A DNA stretch of 53,968 nucleotides from assembly GCA_025800285.1 (NCBI GenBank), contig JAOXRX010000063.1, forward strand, positions 1-53,968. Direction: 5' to 3'. Numbering within the stretch: position 1 is the first letter of the stretch; each line of letters opens with the position of its first letter. Shown here in pieces: positions 6,936 to 14,445 of this stretch. The notes below the pieces were generated by a model. That model was not told where the DNA came from and did not search any database. It saw only the letters and a list, made by a program, of their open reading frames with translations. Made by a program: the position numbers and the translations under genes. This DNA comes from Alphaproteobacteria bacterium. GTDB taxonomy: Bacteria; Pseudomonadota; Alphaproteobacteria; JAOXRX01.

Positions 6936-7757
6936 TTTATTTTTAATGTAATCCTGAAGAGCCGATTTAATAGTTCCATCGGAATATATAGCCACATCCT
7001 CATCTTCGGGAAAGTATAAGCTCAAAAAGGAATTAGTTATTTCTGCTATATCTTTATAATGAGGCTTATTAAGGCTATCAATAAAGAAATCATACATTAT
7101 TTTAGATATAAACAAAGGTATTGCATTATCAGAACTTATCTTTTGACTGTATTTACTATCTACAAAAGCTTTTTCATTAGCTACTTGCTCAATATATGAC
7201 AATACTTCTTCTAAATCTGATATACCATCATTTATTTTTTCTAATGATGAATTTTGTAAATTAAATACTTCTCTATCTATATCTCTGCTTTGTGTTAAAG
7301 ATATAGTCCTTTTGGATATATCCCTAAATTTTGTTTTAAAATTCACAGCCATTTTTTTCAACTTCTTATAGCCCTCTTTATATTCTAGCTTAGACTGAGA
7401 ATTATAATAACTACTTCCAATGCTTTCATAAGCACTTAATAGTTTTTTTATTAACACCTCTTTTTTAATCTGATCTATATCTTGATTTTTAAAAATAGAG
7501 TTATACAACTCTTCATTCTTATTAAAAACCTGAAGAACAAAATATAAATGTTTGAGGTTTTCCAAAGCCCCTTTTTTAAACTCTTTGTGATCGATAAAAT
7601 TATAAGAAGCCTTAATTTGCCTTTTTACCTCGCTAACTACATATTCTTTTATATATTTTGGGAATATAGATGTTGTTTTAAACGCAGATAACTTCCTATC
7701 TAAAGCTTTAAACTCTGGAGAGATTCTTAAAAGATGTGACTTTTCTGTATTAACCAT
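6930..7757 (-). CDS. Hypothetical helical protein downstream of the integrase
   Basis: I do not recognise this 275-residue Lys- and Ser-rich protein, which is predicted to be almost all helical. No signal peptide, membrane segment or catalytic motif is evident. Its ATG lies 2 bp after the integrase stop codon, which implies translational coupling and a role tied to integration, excision or element maintenance. It is the last gene of a long minus-strand operon that starts near 10199. Confidence 0.65.
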   Translation of the reverse strand: MVNTEKSHLLRISPEFKALDRKLSAFKTTSIFPKYIKEYVVSEVKRQIKASYNFIDHKEFKKGALENLKHLYFVLQVFNKNEELYNSIFKNQDIDQIKKEVLIKKLLSAYESIGSSYYNSQSKLEYKEGYKKLKKMAVNFKTKFRDISKRTISLTQSRDIDREVFNLQNSSLEKINDGISDLEEVLSYIEQVANEKAFVDSKYSQKISSDNAIPLFISKIMYDFFIDSLNKPHYKDIAEITNSFLSLYFPEDEDVAIYSDGTIKSALQDYIKNKV

Positions 7758-7759
7758 AC

Positions 7760-8821
7760 CTAATCTCCTCTAAATATCTTTTTATTCATATTTTCAACTT
7801 CAAGTTTTCTTTTCTGATCACACAAGTGAGCATATCTCTTTACCATCTGCAAAGTCTTATGCCCTAAAATTTCTGCTAACTGCCCTAAAGTAACACCATT
7901 ATTAAGTAAATAGCTTGCTGCAGTGTGCCTTAAATCGTGAAAACGGAAATTAGTTATCCCAGATTCTTTGATAGCTTTTCTCCAACTTCTAGTTATATCA
8001 AATGGCTTAGAATCATCTTGACTCGGGAAAATCCACTTATCACTTGTTCTGTTCTCATATAATTCTCTCATTACTTCTTCTGACTTATAAACAATAGGAA
8101 TACTCCTCACTTCTCCGTTCTTGGTATTATACAAAATAGCTCTATTATTACCTAAATCTAAATCATCCCATTTAAGAGAAAGTATTTCCATCTTCCTCGC
8201 CCCAGTTGATAAAGCCACAACAACAGCAGGATATAAATATGGGTTTTTAGCTTTTTTACAAGCATCTAAAAGACTTTTTCTTTCATTATCATCAAGAAAT
8301 CTTATTCTTGGAGGAGCCTCTTTCATTTTTTTCACCCTCAACATAGGGTTGACCTCTAGCCATTCCCATTCATTAACAGCATAGCCATAAGCAGAGCTAA
8401 GAGCCGTTAAAAACTTATTTACTGTAGAACCTGATCTTAAAGTTCCTTTTCTTGTTTTAACCTTAGCTATTTTATCTCTCATTTCAACCAATACAGAAAG
8501 AGTAGCTTCATGTAAAGTATACATACCGATAAGACCTTTAATTTCATTGAGATAAAAAGTCCAATCATATTGAACTTTAGGCTTGTTAGGCAATACATTT
8601 TCAATATACCTGTCTATCATTTCTGCAACAGTATGTTCTTTAGCTTTAATCTGAGAAAGATACTTACCATCCCTAATTTCATTTTCTACCTTAGAAGCCC
8701 ATGTTTTAGCCTTTGTAAGCGAAGATAATGTAGCAGATTGCGTAGGGAAGTTTTTTACCCTTACAAGCACTCTATAGGAGACCTTACCTGATTTTGATGT
8801 TCTTTTAGTTATGTTTGGCAT
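7760..8821 (-). CDS. int: Tyrosine recombinase, element integrase
   Basis: The 353-residue protein has the phage-integrase layout: an N-terminal arm-binding region (about 1-60), a SAM-like core-binding domain (about 60-155) and a catalytic domain (about 170-345). Catalytic residues are R209 (STGARKMEI), K234, H295 and R298 (HDLRHT), H321 (GHKT) and nucleophile Y330 (KRYAHL). It should recombine the 49-bp tRNA-Asp attachment sites to insert and excise the element. It ends 2 bp before the 275-residue gene and starts 2 bp after the stop of a 48-residue peptide gene. The whole operon may be read from the promoter at 10238-10266. Confidence 0.95.
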   Translation of the reverse strand: MPNITKRTSKSGKVSYRVLVRVKNFPTQSATLSSLTKAKTWASKVENEIRDGKYLSQIKAKEHTVAEMIDRYIENVLPNKPKVQYDWTFYLNEIKGLIGMYTLHEATLSVLVEMRDKIAKVKTRKGTLRSGSTVNKFLTALSSAYGYAVNEWEWLEVNPMLRVKKMKEAPPRIRFLDDNERKSLLDACKKAKNPYLYPAVVVALSTGARKMEILSLKWDDLDLGNNRAILYNTKNGEVRSIPIVYKSEEVMRELYENRTSDKWIFPSQDDSKPFDITRSWRKAIKESGITNFRFHDLRHTAASYLLNNGVTLGQLAEILGHKTLQMVKRYAHLCDQKRKLEVENMNKKIFRGD

Positions 8822-8823
8822 AT

Positions 8824-8970
8824 TTATTTCTTTACTGGCGCAACTGGTTGTTTTTTGGGTGCTGGCGTTGATTTTGGAGAAGGTTTGATTGCAGTCTTTG
8901 GCGCAACTGGTTGTTTTTTTGGCTCGTGATTTTTTATAGATGTTGTATAATGTTTTACTTCTTTATTCAT
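8824..8970 (-). CDS. Small Pro/Lys-rich peptide with a repeated KKQPVAP motif
   Basis: This 48-residue peptide is rich in Pro and Lys and contains KKQPVAP twice, at about 18-24 and 39-45, with TPAPK-type sequence between. There is no signal peptide or membrane segment. It sits between a membrane protein gene and the integrase gene, with 20 and 2 bp spacing. A ribosome site, GGAAAG, lies 5 nt before the ATG. The tight spacing argues for real translation, perhaps as a coupled leader for the integrase. Function unknown. Confidence 0.6.
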   Translation of the reverse strand: MNKEVKHYTTSIKNHEPKKQPVAPKTAIKPSPKSTPAPKKQPVAPVKK

Positions 8971-8990
8971 TTTTCTTTCCTTTTTTATTG

Positions 8991-9500
8991 TTATTTATTT
9001 CTTATAAAATAGTTGTTTTTTATCTGAGAGATATAAACTTCTCCCTGCTGTCTAGGCATTTTTTTATTTAATGGATTATTTAAACACACAAATATAATAA
9101 ATAAGATTATAGATAATATAGTAGATATTATTGTAATATAATTAAAAATAACCCTTACTATTTTTAAACTCTTTGGTTCTTCTATATCAAAAGGATTCCT
9201 TGTCTCTTTATACTTTCGATCCATTGCTTCCACTAAATGCTTATGCGTATATTCCGATAGTAGATAAGACAACATTAAGAACAATATAGATAAAACAAAA
9301 CCAGACCAAGATAGATACATCCAAATAGGCTCATTATATTCAACTGGAATCAACTTTATAAAGGCTATCGATAGAGTCAGCCCCCCTAAAGACAATGTCG
9401 ATATTAATTTATTAAAACTCTCTCTAGATCTAACCCTTCCTTCATCCCAATCATCTCTCATTTTTAGATATTCATCTCTATAATCTTCATTCTTAGACAT
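8991..9500 (-). CDS. Hypothetical inner-membrane protein with three predicted segments
   Basis: The 169-residue protein has hydrophobic segments at about 33-50, 58-82 and 112-138, with a charged cytoplasmic N-terminus (DEYLKMRDDWDEGR) and a charged loop between segments two and three. The layout loosely recalls small membrane effectors such as SLATT proteins, but no family is firmly recognised. It lies 18 bp after the 227-residue membrane gene in the integrase operon. The pair may be superinfection-exclusion or abortive-infection cargo, or serve the element itself; this is inference. Confidence 0.65.
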   Translation of the reverse strand: MSKNEDYRDEYLKMRDDWDEGRVRSRESFNKLISTLSLGGLTLSIAFIKLIPVEYNEPIWMYLSWSGFVLSILFLMLSYLLSEYTHKHLVEAMDRKYKETRNPFDIEEPKSLKIVRVIFNYITIISTILSIILFIIFVCLNNPLNKKMPRQQGEVYISQIKNNYFIRNK

Positions 9501-9518
9501 TATTAACCTCCCATTTAT

Positions 9519-10199
9519 TCATATTTTATATCCCAGTTCTTTTCTTAAGTTATCTATCTCTATGTCTATCTCTTTATGAACAGCTTCATAATACAAAGTA
9601 ACTCTATCATAAGAAGCAATCATAATTTGAGTATTAGTTATAGCCATGTTATAAAACGTTCTATTAAGTTCTTCCTCTGACATATTAGGGTTCAGTTGTT
9701 TAACCACAAGCATTTCAGAATTATTACCATAAGCTACATAGGCATCTAATAGAGCCTTTGCTGAATTATATAAAAGAAATATATTCTGCAAAAAATTATC
9801 TTTATTTTGTAAATTTACTAAAGACTTATTATTACTATCGTAAAATATAAAGTAATTATTATGTGGTTTAGCCATAGACAACCTAAAAGCATCTTGTTCT
9901 CCTCTTCTAATTTTTTCCACCTCTGGCAAAAATTGTTCTTCAAAATTTTTATATAAAGCTGATATTTCTATTTTAATACCCACTAAGGTATTTAAAAGCT
10001 CTTCTCTTTTATTTCTTTCACTTCTTCTAGTGTTTATATCCAAAACATATAAAGCTACAACGACAGCCAACAAAGTTCCTATACTAGAAATAGCAGACCA
10101 AAGTGTAGTCCACTCCCAACAAAAACAACACCTAAGCCCGATACCCAACAAAAACAGCACAACAAAACTGCTTAAAGATAACTTAATCCACTTATTCAT
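9519..10199 (-). CDS. Hypothetical two-segment membrane protein, first gene of the integrase operon
   Basis: The 227-residue protein begins with two hydrophobic segments (about 5-22 and 30-52), with Cys-rich sequence between them (LRCCFCWEW). The remaining 170 residues are charged and helical. I chose ATG 10199 over an in-frame GTG at 10226 because AAGGTG sits about 6 nt before it and the promoter start falls near 10231. I do not recognise the family. The layout of a membrane anchor plus cytoplasmic helices is frequent in membrane-acting defence effectors, but nothing here proves that. Confidence 0.68.
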   Translation of the reverse strand: MNKWIKLSLSSFVVLFLLGIGLRCCFCWEWTTLWSAISSIGTLLAVVVALYVLDINTRRSERNKREELLNTLVGIKIEISALYKNFEEQFLPEVEKIRRGEQDAFRLSMAKPHNNYFIFYDSNNKSLVNLQNKDNFLQNIFLLYNSAKALLDAYVAYGNNSEMLVVKQLNPNMSEEELNRTFYNMAITNTQIMIASYDRVTLYYEAVHKEIDIEIDNLRKELGYKI

Positions 10200-10237
10200 A
10201 ATACACCTTCTTTCTGTTATTCTCACATAATAAAAAC

Positions 10238-10266
10238 ACTATACAATAGATAAAAAGAAATGTCAA
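10238..10266 (-). promoter_or_regulatory. Promoter of the membrane-protein and integrase operon
   Basis: TTGACA (10261-10266) and TATAGT (10238-10243) on the minus strand are separated by 17 bp. Transcription would start about 32 bp before the ATG at 10199. Confidence 0.7.
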
Positions 10267-10341
10267 CAAGCTATTTAAGCAGGAATACACAATACAAATA
10301 AACCAACATAATCAACAGCTTAAGCTTATGGCAAAACACCC

Positions 10342-10371
10342 ATGGTGCAATTATGGAGCACTTATGGTGCA
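10342..10371. repeat. Right arm-site array, three copies of ATGGTGCA-type motif
   Basis: ATGGTGCA at 10342-10349, ATGGAGCA at 10353-10360 and ATGGTGCA at 10364-10371 are spaced exactly 11 bp apart. They are the inverse orientation of the TGCACCAT motifs at 259-277. Confidence 0.6.
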
Positions 10372-10463
10372 AAATGGTTCAAAAAAGCCTTATTTTAACA
10401 AGGTTTAAAAAATTACTTCTTAATTGTTATTGTTTCTGAATAATTGCTGTTTTTTATTCTGAA

Positions 10464-10499
10464 TGCACCATAACTGCACCATTTGAGCTACTGCACCAC
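10464..10499. repeat. Right arm-site array, TGCACCAT orientation
   Basis: TGCACCAT occurs at 10464-10471 and 10475-10482 (11 bp apart), with a near copy TGCACCAC at 10492-10499. With the inverse array at 10342-10371 this flanks the right attachment site, as expected for integrase or excisionase arm sites. Apart from these arrays, the gene-free stretch 10200-10551 holds only the operon promoter and a terminator. Confidence 0.6.
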
Positions 10500-10515
10500 C
10501 GAATTTCAGATATAA

Positions 10516-10550
10516 AAAAATCCCTGAAAGCTAAGCTGACTGGGATTTTT
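10516..10550. terminator. Hairpin at the right end of the element
   Basis: AAAAATCCC (10516-10524) and GGGATTTTT (10542-10550) form a 9-bp stem with a 17-base loop. It lies just downstream of tRNA-Asp on the minus strand and could end that transcript or insulate the element. Confidence 0.6.
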
Positions 10551-10551
10551 A

Positions 10552-10600
10552 TAATGGCGCGAGAGACGGGACTCGAACCCGCGACCTCCTGCGTGACAGG
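10552..10600. repeat. Right attachment repeat, within tRNA-Asp
   Basis: Identical over 49 bp to 92-140. This copy is inside the intact tRNA-Asp gene and covers its 3' half including the anticodon loop, the usual target of tyrosine integrases. Confidence 0.93.
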
Positions 10601-10632
10601 CAGGCATTCTAAACCAACTGAACTACTCCCGC
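10555..10632 (-). tRNA. tRNA-Asp (anticodon GTC)
   Basis: The minus-strand sequence folds as a tRNA. The acceptor stem GCGGGAG/CTCTCGC has one G-U pair, the anticodon stem is CCTGC/GCAGG around CTGTCAC, the T-arm is GCGGGTTCGAGTCCCGT, and CCA is encoded (10555-10557). It closely resembles bacterial tRNA-Asp. The element is inserted at its 3' half and restores the sequence. Confidence 0.95.
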
Positions 10633-10651
10633 GCGGAGTAAACGATTAAAA

Positions 10652-10728
10652 TGGTGGGCAATGAGAGACTCGAACTCCCGACCCTCTCGGTGTAAACGAG
10701 ATGCTCTAGCCAACTGAGCTAATTGCCC
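10652..10728 (-). tRNA. tRNA-Val (anticodon TAC)
   Basis: The acceptor stem GGGCAAT, the anticodon arm CTCGTTTACACCGAG with TAC, a T-arm with GTTCGAGTC and an encoded CCA (10652-10654) give a complete tRNA on the minus strand. It lies 19 bp upstream of tRNA-Asp, so the two are probably one transcript. Confidence 0.95.
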
Positions 10729-10813
10729 TCGAACCACTAATCGGTTTAGGATTGAAGTTATAACCCGATTTTTTAAAATTGTCAACACCTTTTTTATATT
10801 TTTTTAATTTTTT

Positions 10814-11482
10814 TTATAAATTTAAAAAATAATCAAAAATTTCATCACTTTTTTCCGTTATTCCGGATGCCTCTGGGTGCCACTGAACACCAATACAAAA
10901 AATTTTTGTTTTATCTTCAATAGCTTCTACAAAACCATCTTTAGATAAAGCGACCGCATCCAAGCCAGTTCCTATTATATCTACAGCTTGAGTATGAGAT
11001 GTATTAACATTAATATTTGAGGATTTTACAATATCATATAATAGGCTATCTTTTTTTATATTTATAACATGAGAGCAGTCATAAACATTTTCTTTATGAT
11101 TTTTCACATCGCTTTTTATAGAGCCTCCATAAACTAGATTTATTAACTGCTCTCCGAAACATATGCCAAGCACAGGCAAATCCACTTCAAGAGCTTTTTT
11201 TATCAATTTATATTCAAAATAAGTTCTGTACTCCACAACATCATTAGAATCTTTATATCTTTCTATATCTTTTATACTAGATTCTTTGATAATACCTCCA
11301 CCAGATATAATTAATCCATCTATCAATTCTATATACTCATCTATTCTATCTGGAGCATTTGGTATAATGATAGGGATAGCCCCTCTTTTTAAAATAGCAT
11401 CAGTATAGCGACATCTTAATTCATGCCTAAAACTCTTATCTTGTGTTAAATCAATATCTGCTGTAATTCCAATTAATTTCAT
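10814..11482 (-). CDS. Class I glutamine amidotransferase, PuuD-like (peptidase C26)
   Basis: The 222-residue protein has the catalytic triad of class I glutamine amidotransferases: nucleophile C108 in GICFGEQL, and H202 and E204 in GVQWHPE. Free-standing proteins of this type hydrolyse gamma-glutamyl bonds, for example gamma-glutamyl-GABA in putrescine breakdown. No other putrescine genes are adjacent, so the exact substrate is unknown. It lies 15 bp after the L,D-transpeptidase gene on the same strand and may act in glutamyl-peptide turnover. The length is slightly below the usual 240-250. Confidence 0.85.
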   Translation of the reverse strand: MKLIGITADIDLTQDKSFRHELRCRYTDAILKRGAIPIIIPNAPDRIDEYIELIDGLIISGGGIIKESSIKDIERYKDSNDVVEYRTYFEYKLIKKALEVDLPVLGICFGEQLINLVYGGSIKSDVKNHKENVYDCSHVINIKKDSLLYDIVKSSNINVNTSHTQAVDIIGTGLDAVALSKDGFVEAIEDKTKIFCIGVQWHPEASGITEKSDEIFDYFLNL

Positions 11483-11497
11483 ATTTATCCTTATTTT

Positions 11498-12043
11498 TTA
11501 TTTATATAAAATGTTTATTTTTGTATCTGAAGTAATATATGGCAATATTCTCAACATATCGTTTTTATCTATTGCGACACAACCTTCTGTAGATTTAATA
11601 CTACCATTATTATTATATTTTGCAACATGAAAAAAGATAGCACTTCCCTTATCAGGTATTGATGGAAAAGAGTTATGCGAAGTTATAATGACTAAATCAT
11701 AAGCATCATCATCTCGCCATAATTTTTCAAAAGAGCCACCAAAAGGTAATTTAACATATTTATTATAGCTCATATTAGAATCATCGCTCCAACCACATTT
11801 TTTTGTAATAATTCTTTTAGGTAAACCACAAACAACTTCCCCAACTTTATCTTTACGATAATACAATTCAAGCAAATTATAGCTACCTATAGGGGTTGAC
11901 ATATCCCCCTCTCTCTTATTGCTTTCAGAAACCAAACCATTCTCTCCTATAGCACAAACAAACTCCTCTTCAAAACCATCGTTAAAAATGACTTTCAGCT
12001 TACTATTAAGAACTTTTATTTCCACAATTCGGACAACTTCCAT
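11498..12043 (-). CDS. L,D-transpeptidase-family protein (YkuD domain)
   Basis: The 181-residue protein ends in a YkuD catalytic region: FFHVAK supplies the histidine, and about 15 residues later STEGCVAI supplies the catalytic cysteine. YkuD enzymes cross-link peptidoglycan by 3-3 bonds or attach proteins to it. No signal peptide is visible, so export or a cytoplasmic role is unclear. I chose ATG 12043 because GTGGGAA precedes it; an upstream TTG at 12067 is less likely. The neighbouring amidotransferase and the divergent M15 peptidase also suggest cell-wall peptide work. Confidence 0.8.
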   Translation of the reverse strand: MEVVRIVEIKVLNSKLKVIFNDGFEEEFVCAIGENGLVSESNKREGDMSTPIGSYNLLELYYRKDKVGEVVCGLPKRIITKKCGWSDDSNMSYNKYVKLPFGGSFEKLWRDDDAYDLVIITSHNSFPSIPDKGSAIFFHVAKYNNNGSIKSTEGCVAIDKNDMLRILPYITSDTKINILYK

Positions 12044-12152
12044 ATTATTATTTCCCACAAACACCAATAATTAAAAACATTACTTGCTACTTTCAACTAG
12101 ACTTTTATCAAAAAACATGATATTATCTGGTCAAAGAAACAAAGGATTTTTT

Positions 12153-12968
12153 ATGATAACAAATTTATCGCAACATGACAAACAATTAATGATAGAAAAA
12201 GAATATTGGACAGAAAACCATCCTTTAAAATTAACAAGGTTCAAAAAAATTCAAGTGCCATATTGGGATTTTAAAAATAGATCTCATCAAAATGGTCAAA
12301 TAATCATGCTAGATGTAGTAAGCGAAAGTGTTGAAAGAGCATTTAATGAGTTATATCATCATAAGTTTCCTATAAAACAAATAAAACCTCATCATGAATT
12401 TAATATTTCTGATACAACAGGAAAATTAAATAGCACTAATGGATTACAAAGATTTAGAAAAGTTGTAAGTGATGACCCTTCAAAAAACATAGTATCTCTA
12501 CATTCTTTTGGATTAGCTTTAGATATAAATTATTTTCAAAACCCATTTATAGGGAAATCAAGCAACCCTAAAAATATAAGTGCTCAAACTACAGAAAGTA
12601 TAGTTTGGCCCAAGGAATCTATAAAATATCTAAACCCTGATAGAATAGCTTATATAGAAGATAACAACAGTAAATTTAGTAAATGCCATTTGTTTTGGCC
12701 TAAAAGCAAAGCAGAAAATCTTCAAATATATAAAAAAAATATAATGGGACAAGTAACACCTTTAGTTAGAAACATTCTGTATAACAATGGCTTTATAATA
12801 AATGGGGCATATGATTGGCATTTCCCTATTGATTTACATCACTTTCAAGCTGGAAGCAGACCTTTTTGTGAAAAGCTAGCATCTGTTGATAAACAAACTG
12901 GACAAGAAATGTGGGCAAATCATTTAAGAAGTATACGAAAAGAAAGATCTCAAGTTTTAACTATTTAA
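12153..12968 (+). CDS. Peptidase M15-like (VanY/endolysin-type D,D- or L,D-peptidase)
   Basis: The 271-residue protein carries the zinc-peptidase M15 pattern, HSFGLALDIN (H and D ligands) and DLHHFQ near the end (H ligand). M15 enzymes cleave peptidoglycan stem peptides. No signal peptide is evident, so it may be released by lysis or act on recycled fragments. I chose ATG 12153 because AAAGGA lies 6 nt upstream; an in-frame TTG at 12084 would add 23 residues without a good ribosome site. Its 3' end overlaps the convergent pgeF by 8 bp. Confidence 0.8.
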   Translation: MITNLSQHDKQLMIEKEYWTENHPLKLTRFKKIQVPYWDFKNRSHQNGQIIMLDVVSESVERAFNELYHHKFPIKQIKPHHEFNISDTTGKLNSTNGLQRFRKVVSDDPSKNIVSLHSFGLALDINYFQNPFIGKSSNPKNISAQTTESIVWPKESIKYLNPDRIAYIEDNNSKFSKCHLFWPKSKAENLQIYKKNIMGQVTPLVRNILYNNGFIINGAYDWHFPIDLHHFQAGSRPFCEKLASVDKQTGQEMWANHLRSIRKERSQVLTI

Positions 12969-13623
12969 TCTCAACAGTAGTTAGATTTCTGTATTTACCA
13001 AACTCATATTTTATATTTGGGTTATTTGCTTCAAACTCTCTATATGAGTGATAATTATTATCTGTATATGTATCAATATCAGAGACACTTATATCAGTCA
13101 CCTCTGATTTTTTTAATTCATTTACACAAAAAGATTTTAAATCAAATAAATATTTTATTTCATTTTTTCTTTCAAAAAAAACTGAGTTTTTCTTATCAGC
13201 TTCTAAAAAAGAATTCATCATATCTTTTTCACACTCAAAAGATTCTTTTCCCAAACAAGGACCTATATAAGCTTTAATAGAGCTAGAATCTGCTCCTAAC
13301 CTTACCATTTCTTTTATAGTTTTAGTGATTATACCTTTGCAAGCACTCTTCCAACCAGCGTGAACCGCTGATATTATATTATTATCCCTATCTACCAGAA
13401 TAATAGGAGCACAATCTGCTGTTGATATACAAAGGATAACCCCCCTTTCTTTTGTAATAGTAGCATCAACTTCAACACTATAAGCATCTATATTTTTTGC
13501 TTCTTCTAAAGAATTAATTATTAATATTTTTGATCCGTGAACTTGTTTAGGAAACACATAATTATCTGAAAGTTTTCTATAATCTAGTACAAATGACTTA
13601 TCTCCAAAATTATATTTTATCAT
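12961..13623 (-). CDS. pgeF: Laccase-domain protein, YfiH/PgeF family
   Basis: The 220-residue protein shows the full family signature: QVHGSK, CISTADCAPI, SAVHAGWKSACKG and YIGPCLGKESFEC, with metal-binding His and Cys residues. Members remove wrongly incorporated L-Ser from muropeptide precursors or act on purine nucleosides. It is the last gene of a minus-strand run with the SurA-like gene and rsmA, 4 bp after rsmA. Slightly shorter than the usual 240-260 residues. Confidence 0.9.
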   Translation of the reverse strand: MIKYNFGDKSFVLDYRKLSDNYVFPKQVHGSKILIINSLEEAKNIDAYSVEVDATITKERGVILCISTADCAPIILVDRDNNIISAVHAGWKSACKGIITKTIKEMVRLGADSSSIKAYIGPCLGKESFECEKDMMNSFLEADKKNSVFFERKNEIKYLFDLKSFCVNELKKSEVTDISVSDIDTYTDNNYHSYREFEANNPNIKYEFGKYRNLTTVEIK

Positions 13624-13627
13624 AAAA

Positions 13628-14440
13628 TTAAACCTCCTTAGAAATATTCAAAAATTCATCTAAACTAAGATTTTCTGCTCGTTTTGTTACATCTATACCT
13701 AATTTTTCTAAAATAGGTAAAAAACTCTTACAAGACTGTCTTAACATTTTTCTTCTTTGGTTAAATGCTTGCTTTACAACATTTTCTAAAACAGAAAACC
13801 TTACATCTTCCCTATCAGCTTTAGGCTTAAAGTGAACCACAGCTGAAGAAACTTTTGGAGGTGGAGTAAATGCTTGCGGAGGTAAATTAACTACAATTTT
13901 AGTGTTACATAACCAATTAGAGATAACAGCTAGCCTACCATAAGCTTTATCTCCAACACTAGCCACAATACGATTAGCAACTTCTTTCTGAAACATTAGA
14001 GTCAGACTGTCAAACTTATCTATTTGCTTTAACCAACCTATAAGAAGAGGAGTTGCAATGTTATATGGAAGATTTGCTATAATTGCTTTTTTACCAGGAG
14101 CAATTTCATTGTAATCTATTTTCATAGCATCACCTTGGATGATTTTAAGTCTATCACCAACTACAGGTAAAACTAAATCCTGTAATGCATGAACACATCT
14201 TTCATCTTTTTCAATAACCACCACTGGATTATTTGGATAAACTTCTAAAATAGCTCTTGTAAGCCCCGCAGGACCACAACCAATCTCTATAATAGTTGTT
14301 CCTTCTTCTATCTGCCCTAATCTTGCTATTTTTCTCGTTAAATTTAAATCTAACAAGAAATTTTGCCCTAAAGATTTTTTAGCCGATAATTGATACTTCT
14401 TTATAACTTCTTTTAATGGTGGTAAATCTTCTAATCTCAT
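13628..14440 (-). CDS. rsmA: 16S rRNA dimethyladenosine transferase RsmA (KsgA)
   Basis: The 270-residue protein begins with the family hallmark KKSLGQNFLLD. It has the SAM-binding loop IEIGCGPAG and the catalytic motif NLPYN (adenine N6 methylation), and a C-terminal helical domain. It dimethylates two adjacent adenines near the 3' end of 16S rRNA during late 30S assembly. It lies 5 bp after the SurA-like gene and 4 bp before pgeF, so the three are co-transcribed. surA next to rsmA is a known proteobacterial order, though pdxA, often between them, is absent. Confidence 0.97.
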   Translation of the reverse strand: MRLEDLPPLKEVIKKYQLSAKKSLGQNFLLDLNLTRKIARLGQIEEGTTIIEIGCGPAGLTRAILEVYPNNPVVVIEKDERCVHALQDLVLPVVGDRLKIIQGDAMKIDYNEIAPGKKAIIANLPYNIATPLLIGWLKQIDKFDSLTLMFQKEVANRIVASVGDKAYGRLAVISNWLCNTKIVVNLPPQAFTPPPKVSSAVVHFKPKADREDVRFSVLENVVKQAFNQRRKMLRQSCKSFLPILEKLGIDVTKRAENLSLDEFLNISKEV

Positions 14441-14445
14441 GTTTA

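Larger units (their letters stand above)
92..10600. mobile_element. Integrative element in tRNA-Asp, about 10.5 kb
   Basis: The element is bounded by the 49-bp direct repeats and encodes a tyrosine integrase near the tRNA end. It also carries an AlpA-like regulator, an HUH replication protein and TGCACCAT motif arrays near both ends. Cargo comprises an OLD-family nuclease operon, a PD-(D/E)XK nuclease with a structured RNA leader, and several membrane proteins. No capsid, tail, portal or type IV secretion genes are visible, so it is not a complete prophage or conjugative element. It could be a satellite, a mobilisable island or a defence island. tRNA-Asp is regenerated intact at the right end. 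Confidence 0.88.

Noticed and set aside
10342-10499. CRISPR array
   Set aside because: The repeated octamers are too short, occur in both orientations and have no spacer-sized gaps. No cas gene is present.
141-10551. Complete prophage
   Set aside because: No portal, capsid, tail, large terminase or lysis genes are visible. One weak terminase-small-subunit resemblance is not enough.
13017-13277. Plus-strand ORF inside pgeF
   Set aside because: It is antisense to conserved pgeF motifs and is Tyr/Leu-rich low-complexity sequence.
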